Shown here: positions 40,623 to 49,871 of the stretch, one piece after another
Position numbering within the stretch: position 1 is the first letter of the stretch
Layout: the number at the start of each line of letters is the position of its first letter
From: Cesiribacter sp.
GTDB taxonomy: Bacteria; Bacteroidota; Bacteroidia; Cytophagales; Cyclobacteriaceae
DNA: 64,000 nucleotides
Assembly: GCA_030147305.1 (NCBI GenBank)
Contig: JASLAE010000007.1
Location: forward strand, 31,454 to 95,453
Direction: 5' to 3'
The notes under the pieces: generated by a model
Told to the model about the DNA's origin: nothing
Databases searched by the model: none
What the model saw: only the letters and a program-made list of their open reading frames with translations
Position numbers and translations under genes: made by a program

Positions 40623-41612
40623 ATGAAAGTAGCTAGTCCTGTACTGTCTCTTGCTTCCACTGCTCTTTTCAGAGCACTTTATAAAAATGTAGGGGAGGGC
40701 GTGTTTCTTTACCACCCCGGGCAGGCACAGATCATAGAAGGTAATTGTGCATTCAGGGCCAGAACAGGCGTATCGGAAGGTGGCAATTTAAATCTGCCCA
40801 TCGGATCCGTTTTTCGCCAATTATCCGGCGATCTATTGCCTGATGAAGTGCCGGAAGCCATTTTACTGCCTGCAGGCTTGCCCACATCTCCGGTGCAATT
40901 GCATGTTTCAGAAGTAACTTTAAATGGCGAACAAGTATATTTGTGTGTTATAAAAGAGTCCGTAAATCTGCACACATCGCACGTGCTGGCCGCAGCCGAA
41001 GTAGAGAAGAAAGCGCTACTAAACGAGATTTACCACCGTGTTAAAAATAATCTGAATGTAATCATCAGCCTGCTGAGCTTACAGCTAAACAGGGTAGAGG
41101 ACCCACAGCTACGCCACCTGTTAACAGAAAGTAAAAGCCGGATTTTTGCCCTGGCCATGCTGCAGGAGCGGCTCTATTATTCTCCCCGGCTGTCTGAAGT
41201 AAAGGCCAATGATTACCTGACCAGCCTTACCCAGTCTGTTATTGCTACTTTTAAGGAACCGAAACAACGCCTTAATTTAACAACGCAAACCCATGAGTGC
41301 TGGTTAAATGTAGATATACTGGTGCCGCTTGGGTTGCTGGTGCATGAACTGGTCGCCAATGCAGTCTTACATGCCTATTCTAAAGAGGCAGCAGGCGAAA
41401 TCCTGCTTCAGTTTAGTGTTCAGGAAGCAGGTAATTACACATTGGTGATTCAGGATTCGGGGAGAGGCTTCCCGGCAGGCAGTACATTTACAAGCTTTCA
41501 ATCATTGGGAAGTAAGTTGATCATAAGCCTTTCGCGGCAAATAAAAGCCCGCTTACAGCTAGAGAGTAAACCCGCTGAGGGTAGCAGGGTAACCATAGAA
41601 TTTACTGCCTAA
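40623..41612 (+). CDS. cytosolic HisKA_2-type sensor histidine kinase
   Basis: Histidine kinase of 329 residues from the ATG at 40623 (a TTG six codons earlier is also open). The N-terminal 110 residues look like a divergent PAS fold (YKNVGEGVFLYHPGQAQIIE). The dimerisation box is LLNEIYHRVKNNLNVIISLL, the HisKA_2 form, and the ATPase domain has LLVHELVANAVLHAYSKEAA, DSGRGFP and a short G2 box LGSKLI. No membrane segment, so it senses an internal signal. The receiver-kinase gene follows 5 bases later. Confidence 0.9.
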   Translation: MKVASPVLSLASTALFRALYKNVGEGVFLYHPGQAQIIEGNCAFRARTGVSEGGNLNLPIGSVFRQLSGDLLPDEVPEAILLPAGLPTSPVQLHVSEVTLNGEQVYLCVIKESVNLHTSHVLAAAEVEKKALLNEIYHRVKNNLNVIISLLSLQLNRVEDPQLRHLLTESKSRIFALAMLQERLYYSPRLSEVKANDYLTSLTQSVIATFKEPKQRLNLTTQTHECWLNVDILVPLGLLVHELVANAVLHAYSKEAAGEILLQFSVQEAGNYTLVIQDSGRGFPAGSTFTSFQSLGSKLIISLSRQIKARLQLESKPAEGSRVTIEFTA

Positions 41613-41617
41613 CAACC

Positions 41618-42703
41618 ATGGGGGGATACAAAATACTTATTGTAGAAGATGAAATTATTGCAGCCATGGCCCTGCAGGAAACCCTGGAACGTAGTGGTCA
41701 TACTGTAACAGCGGTGGCCAATACTGCACAGGAAGCATTAGACGCTCTGGCGGTTGCCGTGCCGGACCTGGTGTTCATGGATATTAACCTGGAGGAGAAA
41801 GACGACGGTATCATTATTGGCAAAAAGATACTCCAGCAGTATAAGCTGCCGGTAATTTTTATTACAGCTTATGCCGACCATGATACTATTGCCAAAGCCC
41901 GTGAAGTGTTCCCTTATGGTTACATTGTAAAACCCTGGCAGGAGAGGGAGCTGATGGCAGTGCTGGAAACAGCCATTTACAAACACCTGGCCGACCAGAA
42001 AACCATGGAACTGCAGGAAACCAGGAATAAGTTCTTTTCTATCATCGGGCATGACCTTCGCAGCCCACTGGCGGCCCTGGCTGTGGCTACGAGAACCCTC
42101 AACAAGCATATTGCCTCACTCTCGGTAACAGATATCAAAGAGTTTGTGCAGGACATTCATCATACGGTAGAAACACTTTACGCCTTTACCGATAACATGC
42201 TGGAATGGTCTAAAATTCAAAGTGGGCGGCTTGAGGTACGTGCAGAAACACTTGAGCTAAGCGTTGTGGTGGAGGAGGTGAACCAATTACTACGCGCTAA
42301 GGCGCATCAGAAAGCGGTAGCATTAACCTTTGATGTGCCAGCGGACATTTGGGTATTTGCTGATAAAAACATGTTACGTTCCGTACTGCTAAACCTGGTG
42401 AGCAACGGGATTAAGTTCTGCTATCCCGGTGGGCATGTACAACTGCAGGTGAGCAATGAAGCAGAGCATGTACTGATCATCGTATCGGATAATGGGGTGG
42501 GCATGGATAAGGCGCATGTTGAGGAGCTGCTAACCTTTACTGCTGCCATCCATACTTCCGGCACGCAGGAAGAAAAAGGGTCTGGTCTTGGGCTGCTGCT
42601 TTGCAAAGAATTTGTGGAAGCCAACGGTGGTATGCTCAATATTAGCAGCGAGCCCCAAATTGGCACCACTGTATGTGTTACCCTGCCGCAGGGCCACCAT
42701 TAA
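41618..42703 (+). CDS. receiver-first histidine kinase (REC-HisKA-HATPase)
   Basis: Protein of 361 residues with a receiver domain at the N-terminus (1-125; EDE acidic patch, LVFMDINLEEKDDG, Lys in GYIVKPW) and a HisKA/HATPase kinase behind it (IIGHDLRSPLAALAVATRTL; N box RSVLLNLVSNGIKF; DNGVGM; GSGLGLLLCKEF). This order fits a relay in which an upstream kinase, likely the neighbour at 40623, phosphorylates the receiver to control the kinase. Its 3' end overlaps the convergent lone-receiver gene by 26 bases. Confidence 0.93.
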   Translation: MGGYKILIVEDEIIAAMALQETLERSGHTVTAVANTAQEALDALAVAVPDLVFMDINLEEKDDGIIIGKKILQQYKLPVIFITAYADHDTIAKAREVFPYGYIVKPWQERELMAVLETAIYKHLADQKTMELQETRNKFFSIIGHDLRSPLAALAVATRTLNKHIASLSVTDIKEFVQDIHHTVETLYAFTDNMLEWSKIQSGRLEVRAETLELSVVVEEVNQLLRAKAHQKAVALTFDVPADIWVFADKNMLRSVLLNLVSNGIKFCYPGGHVQLQVSNEAEHVLIIVSDNGVGMDKAHVEELLTFTAAIHTSGTQEEKGSGLGLLLCKEFVEANGGMLNISSEPQIGTTVCVTLPQGHH

Positions 42704-43064
42704 GCATGCGTATCCGCTGAATCAGGCTTCTGCTGTTTACGGGTTTTACAAAGAATCCATCTACGTTCATGGCTTTAATCTGCTGTGCGGTTTGGGAATC
42801 TGAATTGCCGGAGACGATAAAAAAGTAGGGTGAAGCTATTTTTCTGATCTCAACAAGTGTATCCAGCCCGCTCATGCCATTCCCCAGCTTTATATCCATA
42901 ACCACCAGATCCGGCAGCTCTTTTCTAATAATTGCCAGGGCTTCTTTGCCTGTTGGCGTAATATCCATGATCTCGAAGCCTGCATCTTCCAGTTCAGCTG
43001 CCAGCGCCATGCCAATAATGGCTTCGTCCTCAACAATTAATATTTTACGGATAATATTTCCCAT
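42678..43064 (-). CDS. single-domain response regulator
   Basis: CheY-like receiver of 128 residues without output domain: ILIVEDEAIIGMALAAEL, phospho-acceptor in LVVMDIKLGNGMSG, and Lys in GFFVKPVNS. It lies 36 bases downstream of the large PAS kinase on the same strand and is probably its phospho-acceptor. The receiver type with Ile-Lys-Leu after the Asp is common beside HisKA_2/HWE kinases. The last 26 bases overlap the convergent kinase. Confidence 0.93.
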   Translation of the reverse strand: MGNIIRKILIVEDEAIIGMALAAELEDAGFEIMDITPTGKEALAIIRKELPDLVVMDIKLGNGMSGLDTLVEIRKIASPYFFIVSGNSDSQTAQQIKAMNVDGFFVKPVNSRSLIQRIRMLNGGPAAG

Positions 43065-43100
43065 AAAGCCGAGAAGGAAGACCCCAGACGAATTATTGCA

Positions 43101-46100
43101 TTAAGCCGGCCAGCTAAAAGTAAAACTGGTGAATCGTTCAGAAGATAATTGCATGGTACCGCCTATCTGGCGTGTGAGGCTGCAGATCAACTGCATGCCC
43201 AGGGATGTAGTCTTTTGCGGATTAAAATCTGCAGGTAAACCCACCCCATTATCGGCAATGCTTAATTCAAATCTATTGGCGTGTTTGCTAAATCCAATCG
43301 AGATCTGGCCGTTTTGTTTGCCGTTAAAAGCATATTTATAGCAATTTGTGATTAATTCATTTAGAATGAGGGCACATGGCACGGCATGAACAATATCCAT
43401 CTCTGCATCTTCAGCATCAATAACAATGATGATTCTCTTATCCAGAAAATGAAAAGAGCTGGAAATGCCTTCGGCCAGTTGATGAATGTATTCTTTAAAA
43501 TTTATTTTGGCCAGGTTCTCATGCTGGTACAGCAACTCGTGAATCAGCGCCATACTCCTGATCCGGGACTGGCTGTCCTTTAAGATATTCTTGAGCTCGG
43601 CGTGCCGGGTATGGCGGGCCTGTAGGGTAAGCAGGCCAGAAATAATGGCCATGTTGTTTTTTACCCGGTGGTGTATCTCCTTCAGCAGCACCTCTTTTTC
43701 CTGGAGCGACTGCTGGAGGGTTTCCTCGGTGCGCACGCGTGCAATTACTTCCTGGCGCATTAGCCGCAGGGCGTGGCCAAGTTTAGAAGTCTTTTCTTCT
43801 ACCTTTTTTTCCAGTTCTGCATTAAACTCCCGGAGCAGGGCCTCGGTTCTTTTCTGTTCGGTAATATCGGCAAGGGCGCCCGTCATGCGGATGGCTTTGC
43901 CTGCCGTATCATAAATCACATAGCCTCTGTCGCGCACAAATTTATAGGAACCATCAGCACACTTGAAACGGTATTCAATAACCCACTCTTTTTGGTTTTT
44001 TACGATGACATCGTAAAAATTACCCACCACCCGATTTACATCTTCAGGATGTATATTTTCAATCCAGAGCTCTAGCTTGCCAAAGGTATTTCCAAACGAA
44101 TGCCCAAAGATGGTCTTATACCCTTCGCCATAATAGCTTATTTGTTTATAAATGTCGCAGTCCCAGATGGCATCATTGGTCGCTTTGGTTACCAGGCGAT
44201 AGCGTTCGTTGATGATGCGCAGCGCTTCTTCGGCCTCCTGGCGCTCTGTAATATCAACCACATTGGCCATTATAGCTTTTTCCTGTTTGAACTGGAATGG
44301 AGACAGGTGAATCTCGACAGGATAACAGCTGCCATCTTTTCGGATGTGTTGCGTCTGGTATCGTAAACTTTTCTCTTTGCCGCTCAGCAGCAAAGCAAAC
44401 AGCTTTTTGTACGCGTAATGGGAATAGTCGGGATTGATGTGAAGTGGCGTCAGCTTTTCCATTTCGGCACTGCTATAACCAAGGTTATGCAGCGCCCTTG
44501 GATTTACATAAGTAAAATGACCGTTTGCTGGTGTTATGATATAGACTTCATTAACACTTTGTTCTATGGCACTGCTTAATTTTACCACCTCCTGCTGCGC
44601 CTTTTTTTGTGCAGTGATGTCCCTGTAAATACCTATCAGGTACTTAATGCTACCATTTTCGTGTAAAAAGGTGTTCGCCCTCAGGTTAATGTCTACAATA
44701 TTGCCTTTGGTATCGTACAGCTCAATGTCTCCTTCCCAGCTCCCTTTTTCAGATAATACATTTACAATCTCAAAAGGCAGATTTGGTTGAACAAAGATGC
44801 TGGTCCAGCTTTTATCATTCAGTGCTTCCAGAGTCCAGCCAAGGAGGGTTTCAAATGCCTTGTTTACATAAAGGCTTTGCACCATGTCTGCGGAAATGAT
44901 GATCGCATCAGATGTATTTTCAATGGCTAACTTAATGAGCTCAATCTCCTGCCGCTGCTGCTTCTGTTCAGTAATGTCGCGGGCTGTCAGATACACAAGA
45001 TTTTCTTCTACAACCGGTTGCATGGAGCAGGAAAGCCAGCGATAAGCACCGCCTTTACATGCAAAGCGCAACTCCAGGTTTTTAAAGGCCTGTCCCAGCA
45101 TCATTTTTTCCCGGGTATTTATGACCATTTGCTGATCATCCGGGTGCACAAGTTCTCTGGGTAGCAGTGTTTTAGCCTCTTCGTCCGAGTATCCGAGCAA
45201 CTGCTGCAAAGCAGGGTTAAATTTTTTAACAAAGCCATCGAAACAAAGAATGGCCAGTAATTCCGGGGAAAGCGCAAAGAAACGATCCAGCTCTTCATTC
45301 GATCTTCTTCTCTCCAGCTCACCTCCCAGTTTACTTAACAGTGTTTGTAATCGCTCGGGGTCTACAGGGGGTTGATTGCTAATGGAAGTAGAAAACAGAT
45401 TGATGTTACCCAGCATCTTGTCCCGATAGATTACCTGTACACACAGCAGTGACTTCAGCCCGCAGGCCTCTGCCTCAGCTCTTCTGCGAAGATTTGTGTA
45501 GTTTCTGAGGTCGCCGGAATAAAACCACTTGCCATTCCTGAAAAGCTCTGGTTTGTCTGTTCGGATATCGAAAGATTTGTTTTCCGAAGAGGCCTTCATG
45601 ATCAGAAATTTGTCATCAGACCACCAGGCACTTTTCATTTTAGTGAGTGGCTGGCCAAAGAGGGGCATCCAAAATTCGGCATATTGAAAACCGCCATAGG
45701 CACAAAGCATTTCCAATACGGTGGTAGTGCCCTCTTTGAGTGTACTGGCGGTGCTTAGGGCCAGGGTAGCATCGTTGAGCAGCTTAAGATCTTTTTCAAA
45801 ATTAACTTCCGTGCTAATGTCCCTGAACCTTACAAAAAAGTAACGGGGTGCATTTTCATATAGCACAGGGGCAATGGCCACTACAGCAGAGAAAGGGTTG
45901 GCAAAACTTTCTATGATAGTTTTAAACTGCAGGTTTTTGCCCTGCAGCAGTATGGGTAGCGCTGTGCTGATCTTCTGCCGATCTTCAGGGGAGAGGAAGT
46001 GTAAAAAGTTTTTTCCAATTAGCTCTTCCTGTTTCATCTGGGAGATGGATTCTGCCAGCTGGTTAACTTTAATTATGTTACCATGCAGATCGGTCAGGAA

Positions 46101-46913
46101 CACAGCATCCGAGTAGTTCTCTATAAGTGTGCGATAGAGCTTTTCACTTTCGGCCAGGGCTTTTTCGGCTTTTTTGCGTTCGGTAATGTCCTGGCAAAAG
46201 ATAATGTTATGACTGTTTTTTCTGTCAGCATCCTGTACTGGTACAATTGTGCTGTAAACCCATATTGGAGTACCATCTTTTGCCTTATTTTGTACCTCAC
46301 CTTTCCAGATCTGCCCGTTTTTAATGGCTTTCAGAATATTTTCCTCAGTAGCATCTGGTTCCTGGGCATTCACGATGATACCGTGTTTTTTCCCCTTGAG
46401 CTCTTCGGGCGAATATTTGCTAATCTTACAGAAGTTATCATTTACCCAGGTAATTCTGCCCTCGGCATCGGTAAAAGAAACAATGGAGGAAGCATTGATG
46501 GCTGCCTTCATGTCTTGCAGCTCTTTTTGTGCCTGTTCTACTTTTTCATCCATCAATTTTTTATCAGTAACATCACTGAAAAAAATCAGCAGGCCTTCCC
46601 CCGAAGGATAAAGCCTGCGTTCGAACCATTTCTGGTATCTGCTAAAAAAACTTGTGATTTCTGCGTATTGCTGTGATTCCCAGGCTTTAAGCGCTACCTG
46701 ATAAAACTCGGTTCCCACTGCTTCGGGAAACTTAGTCCAGATATGTTGCCCAATCAGCTCATGTGGTTCATAACCAAGAAGCTCTCCAGCTTTTTTGTTC
46801 AGATAGGTATAATGCCAGTTATTGTCGAGCACCAGCAGCGCATCCGACATTTTCTCTAAAAATGGATACAAAGAAGTTTGTTCCAGCAATGCATTATGTG
46901 TGTTTGTAGTCAT
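43101..46913 (-). CDS. large multi-PAS/GAF HisKA_2 sensor histidine kinase
   Basis: Cytosolic kinase of 1270 residues from ATG 46913. I count seven PAS domains and one GAF: PAS at about 10-115, 130-250 and 255-375, GAF at about 380-540, then four more PAS to about 1050. A short coiled coil leads to the HisKA_2 box LLKEIHHRVKNNMAIISGLL (about 1085) and ATPase motifs LILNELITNCYKYAF and DNGVGLP. Segments such as YLIGIYRDITAQKKAQQE are PAC motifs. No heme- or flavin-binding residues can be assigned with confidence. Start and upstream stop overlap as TGATG. Confidence 0.95.
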   Translation of the reverse strand: MTTNTHNALLEQTSLYPFLEKMSDALLVLDNNWHYTYLNKKAGELLGYEPHELIGQHIWTKFPEAVGTEFYQVALKAWESQQYAEITSFFSRYQKWFERRLYPSGEGLLIFFSDVTDKKLMDEKVEQAQKELQDMKAAINASSIVSFTDAEGRITWVNDNFCKISKYSPEELKGKKHGIIVNAQEPDATEENILKAIKNGQIWKGEVQNKAKDGTPIWVYSTIVPVQDADRKNSHNIIFCQDITERKKAEKALAESEKLYRTLIENYSDAVFLTDLHGNIIKVNQLAESISQMKQEELIGKNFLHFLSPEDRQKISTALPILLQGKNLQFKTIIESFANPFSAVVAIAPVLYENAPRYFFVRFRDISTEVNFEKDLKLLNDATLALSTASTLKEGTTTVLEMLCAYGGFQYAEFWMPLFGQPLTKMKSAWWSDDKFLIMKASSENKSFDIRTDKPELFRNGKWFYSGDLRNYTNLRRRAEAEACGLKSLLCVQVIYRDKMLGNINLFSTSISNQPPVDPERLQTLLSKLGGELERRRSNEELDRFFALSPELLAILCFDGFVKKFNPALQQLLGYSDEEAKTLLPRELVHPDDQQMVINTREKMMLGQAFKNLELRFACKGGAYRWLSCSMQPVVEENLVYLTARDITEQKQQRQEIELIKLAIENTSDAIIISADMVQSLYVNKAFETLLGWTLEALNDKSWTSIFVQPNLPFEIVNVLSEKGSWEGDIELYDTKGNIVDINLRANTFLHENGSIKYLIGIYRDITAQKKAQQEVVKLSSAIEQSVNEVYIITPANGHFTYVNPRALHNLGYSSAEMEKLTPLHINPDYSHYAYKKLFALLLSGKEKSLRYQTQHIRKDGSCYPVEIHLSPFQFKQEKAIMANVVDITERQEAEEALRIINERYRLVTKATNDAIWDCDIYKQISYYGEGYKTIFGHSFGNTFGKLELWIENIHPEDVNRVVGNFYDVIVKNQKEWVIEYRFKCADGSYKFVRDRGYVIYDTAGKAIRMTGALADITEQKRTEALLREFNAELEKKVEEKTSKLGHALRLMRQEVIARVRTEETLQQSLQEKEVLLKEIHHRVKNNMAIISGLLTLQARHTRHAELKNILKDSQSRIRSMALIHELLYQHENLAKINFKEYIHQLAEGISSSFHFLDKRIIIVIDAEDAEMDIVHAVPCALILNELITNCYKYAFNGKQNGQISIGFSKHANRFELSIADNGVGLPADFNPQKTTSLGMQLICSLTRQIGGTMQLSSERFTSFTFSWPA

Positions 46914-47248
46914 CACTTTTTTGCTCCAGCAATTAAATGGATAGGCGCTTTAGCAGGGCAGGGTGCAGTCATGACTGTCCGGATTGTAAAGTGATTTTCT
47001 TTTGAGGAGTACATAGTCCAGATGTAATGTTTTTCCGAAAAAACCAAAGAAGCAGTAAGGCTTAGTTTAGGGACTTCTGTGGCCGGCTGTCTTAAGCCAG
47101 CTAGTAAGCGCCCGTGATTGGGTTGATGGAAAAAAGCTAAAAAGGTTGAACCGCCGGGACTGTTGAAGGTGTATCCGCATGTCTTTAACAGGGTATCGTG
47201 ATTGCAAATAATCGTACCTGTTTTATCTTTGCAAAATACAATTTTCAT
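46913..47248 (-). CDS. small PAS-like protein coupled to the large kinase
   Basis: A 111-residue frame whose stop overlaps the kinase ATG (TGATG), the arrangement of a real, coupled gene. It begins MKIVFCKDKTGTIICNHDTL, and the middle GSTFLAFFHQPNHGRLLAGL resembles the F-helix and bridge of a PAS_3-type domain (compare FLxFIHPDDR), ending HYIWTMYSS as in PAC strands. If so it may be a PAS module split from the kinase. A good plus-strand promoter lies inside its first codons on the other strand, so some doubt remains. Confidence 0.55.
   Translation of the reverse strand: MKIVFCKDKTGTIICNHDTLLKTCGYTFNSPGGSTFLAFFHQPNHGRLLAGLRQPATEVPKLSLTASLVFSEKHYIWTMYSSKENHFTIRTVMTAPCPAKAPIHLIAGAKK
47202..47231 (+). 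promoter_or_regulatory. plus-strand promoter inside the 5' end of the PAS-like gene
   Basis: TTG at 47202-47204 and TATCTTTG at 47224-47231 are 19 bases apart, an exact match to the Bacteroidota -33/-7 layout. It would start transcription near 47237 toward the chemotaxis cluster with a leader of about 270-290 bases. Confidence 0.5.
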
Positions 47249-47407
47249 GTGCGAGTGCCTCTCTTGCCTTCCTGCCCGGTCCTGTCCTGGCCTGCTCTAA
47301 CTTTTGTTGGTCTGCGAATACGCGTAAATCTGTTACATAAATATACTAAGGGTTTTTTTTCTTCGCCTTTAAGTGTAAGTAATTCAGGAAACTAGGTTCT
47401 GGCTCTT

Positions 47408-47440
47408 TAAGGGTAAACCCTGATGGGTGATAAGGGTAAA
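47408..47440 (+). repeat. two direct repeats TAAGGGTAAA, 23 bases apart
   Basis: TAAGGGTAAA occurs at 47408-47417 and 47431-47440, in phase on the helix (23 bases, about two turns), with GATGGGTGAT between them; the first copy also forms GGGTAAACCC (47411-47420). Located about 70-120 bases upstream of the sensor gene, as expected for a transcription factor site. Confidence 0.5.
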
Positions 47441-47527
47441 TCTGTATTTTAAACAAAACGGTTGCCTTGCCCCGTAACATTTTATGCCTGCCTTAATACC
47501 TTAGCTATGCATAAAGAAAGCCAACCG

Positions 47528-49861
47528 ATGAACAGAAAAAGTATAAGTTTTCTTATTCAGAGATTATACCTTCCGCTAGGTGCATTGGTGCTGCTTTTAG
47601 TATTTGGCATTGTGGTACTGCAGAGTGCCTGGGAAAAAGAAAAGCAGCTTTCCTTACTCTTAAAGGAGGTAGAGCATCTTCACCTGAACCTGCTGGATGC
47701 AGCAATCCTGGCTGAACAATATTCCCTTATGGGGGTGCCGGTAAAGGCGCTGCAAATTAACAAAACGCTCAGTCGCATTGAATCAAGCCTGCGGCCTGAG
47801 ACCATCAATGAAAAGGTAAACCAGGAATGGCAGGCCGTAACTACAGCCTGGGATAACATAAAACATGTTGGTCTGAACCGAAATACGGGTGAACATGCTA
47901 TTGACAAGGCTACAAAGAACCAGTTGAACATCGGGTTTGACGAGCTTCAGATAATCTGTCAGGGGCTTACCTCAAACCTGCGCGCTGAACTTGAACATAT
48001 AGCGTTTGTAATTACAGTTGTGCTGATGGGCACCCTTACGCTTTGCCTGGGTATCCTGCTCTTCATGGGCTTATTTGTATACAAAGCTGTGCTTAAGCCA
48101 CTCCGGCAGTTAGAACAGACTGCAGGGCAGCTGGTGCTGGGAAGGGTTAATGGATTACAGGGCAATAACCAGGTACTGGTTGAGCCAGTTTATCAGGTCC
48201 TGCTGCAGGAGGTAGAGAGTAAAAAGTACCTGGCACAAGCCTCAGAACAGATCGGGGATGGCAATTTTCAGCAGGACGAGCTGGCACTGCAGCAGGCAGG
48301 TTTGCCGGGAGCTTCTCTGCTAAGGCTGCGCGAGAAAATGCAGGCTTATTTCCTGGCTGAGCAGCGCCGTAACTGGAGCAGCCAGGGCTTAGAGCAATTC
48401 TCCAAGCAATTGCGGGAACATGGTTTGCAGATCGAAGGATTGTGTAAAGGGCTTGTGTCGGAGCTGGTGCCTTTTATGAATGCGAATCAGGGAGCTGTTT
48501 TTGTAGCAGAAACAGAAACACACGGGCAGGAAGTATTGCAGCTAAAGGCATCCTACGCCTGGGGAAGGCACAAATACATCACCAGGACAATCCTGCCAGG
48601 CGAAGGGTTGATCGGACAGGCCTTTCAGGAAAAAGATATGCTCCTGATCACTGATGTGCCAGAACATTATATCACAATAGGATCTGGTTTGGGAAGAACA
48701 AAGCCCAGGTGCATCCTCATACTGCCCCTTATTTCTAATGAGGTATTACAGGGCGTAATAGAATTAGCCTCTTTCAGGGTATTTGAGGCCCACGAAATTG
48801 ATTTTCTGAAGAAGCTGAGTGAAAGTGTGGCAGCTGCCCTGGCAAACCTGAAAGTCAGTAGTAAGACCATCGATCTGCTTGAAAAAGCAAATGCTGCCAA
48901 CGTGCACCTGCAGGCCCAGGAAGAAGAGTTGCGGCAGAATACCGAAGAGCTTATTGCAACGCAGGAGGCAATGCAGAAAAAAGATGTGGAGCTAAGTGGA
49001 TTATTCGCTTCCATCGATTACAGCCTGCTGACAGCAGAGCTTGATCTGTCAGGGGCACTGTTAACGACCAATGAGAAGTTTAGGGGGTTGTTAAGCATCC
49101 ATGGGAATGAAAAGCTACAGCACTGCTTTCAGCTACTGCAGGTGCCGGGCTGGACAGCGGAGCATGAGCAGCAGTTTATGGAAAGCCTGCTGCGCGGGCA
49201 GTCGCAGAACCTGGAGTGCCAGATTGTGCGTAACCCCAAGATCTGGATCTCAGCCTCCTTTACACCGGTTCTTAATACAGCCGGCAGGGTCTATAAAATA
49301 ATGATGCTGGGAAGCGATATCTCCGAGAAAAAACATGCCGAGCTGGCCTATGTGGCGCAGGCTGAAGAAATTACGCGGCAGGAAGAAAAATTACGCCATT
49401 ATACTGCCGAACTGGAAGTGCTGCAAGCCAGCCTGGCAGACAAGCTAAAAGCGGCTCACCTAGAAATGGAACTTCAGATCCGGGAAATAGCCCTGGAAAA
49501 GGAAAAAAATGTAGCCATTCTGGAGGGTTGTGTAGACGGTGTGGTGTCTTTTAATGAACGGGGCATCATTGAATTTTTCAATCATGCTGCAGAAGAGATC
49601 TGGGCTATCCCCCGCCAGAATGTATTGGGCAGCAACATTAGAAACCTTATTTCCATAGAGATACAATATAAAGGCGCTGCACCACAGGTATTCTTCTCTA
49701 AGGGGGGAAATAAAAAAGCACTGGACATCCGCACAGAAGTACCACTCTTCAATGGCAGCGGAGAAGAGATAGAAGCACTGGTCACCCTTACCAGGGTAAA
49801 AATTGGCAACACCTATATGTTTACAGCATTTGTGCAGAAAGTAGCAGTAGAACTTTTCTAA
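47528..49861 (+). CDS. membrane sensor with HAMP-like, GAF and PAS domains, no output domain
   Basis: Membrane protein of 777 residues from ATG 47528; ATG 47507 would add seven. TM1 (about 12-35), a helical periplasmic domain, TM2 (about 160-185) and a HAMP-like segment (VYKAVLKPLRQLEQTAGQLV) are followed by GAF (about 300-460; LPGEGLIGQAFQEKDMLLIT), a coiled coil, and two PAS domains with PAC-like ends (about 500-620 and 675-775). Neither a kinase nor a chemoreceptor signalling domain follows. It begins the chemotaxis operon, 10 bases before the next gene, so it probably feeds CheA or the CheZ-like protein by contact. Confidence 0.8.
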   Translation: MNRKSISFLIQRLYLPLGALVLLLVFGIVVLQSAWEKEKQLSLLLKEVEHLHLNLLDAAILAEQYSLMGVPVKALQINKTLSRIESSLRPETINEKVNQEWQAVTTAWDNIKHVGLNRNTGEHAIDKATKNQLNIGFDELQIICQGLTSNLRAELEHIAFVITVVLMGTLTLCLGILLFMGLFVYKAVLKPLRQLEQTAGQLVLGRVNGLQGNNQVLVEPVYQVLLQEVESKKYLAQASEQIGDGNFQQDELALQQAGLPGASLLRLREKMQAYFLAEQRRNWSSQGLEQFSKQLREHGLQIEGLCKGLVSELVPFMNANQGAVFVAETETHGQEVLQLKASYAWGRHKYITRTILPGEGLIGQAFQEKDMLLITDVPEHYITIGSGLGRTKPRCILILPLISNEVLQGVIELASFRVFEAHEIDFLKKLSESVAAALANLKVSSKTIDLLEKANAANVHLQAQEEELRQNTEELIATQEAMQKKDVELSGLFASIDYSLLTAELDLSGALLTTNEKFRGLLSIHGNEKLQHCFQLLQVPGWTAEHEQQFMESLLRGQSQNLECQIVRNPKIWISASFTPVLNTAGRVYKIMMLGSDISEKKHAELAYVAQAEEITRQEEKLRHYTAELEVLQASLADKLKAAHLEMELQIREIALEKEKNVAILEGCVDGVVSFNERGIIEFFNHAAEEIWAIPRQNVLGSNIRNLISIEIQYKGAAPQVFFSKGGNKKALDIRTEVPLFNGSGEEIEALVTLTRVKIGNTYMFTAFVQKVAVELF

Positions 49862-49871
49862 CCCAAGATCC

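Noticed and set aside
47198..47395. 65-codon frame in the leader before the membrane sensor
   Set aside because: Cys/Pro/Leu-rich without family resemblance and with no coupling to the next gene.
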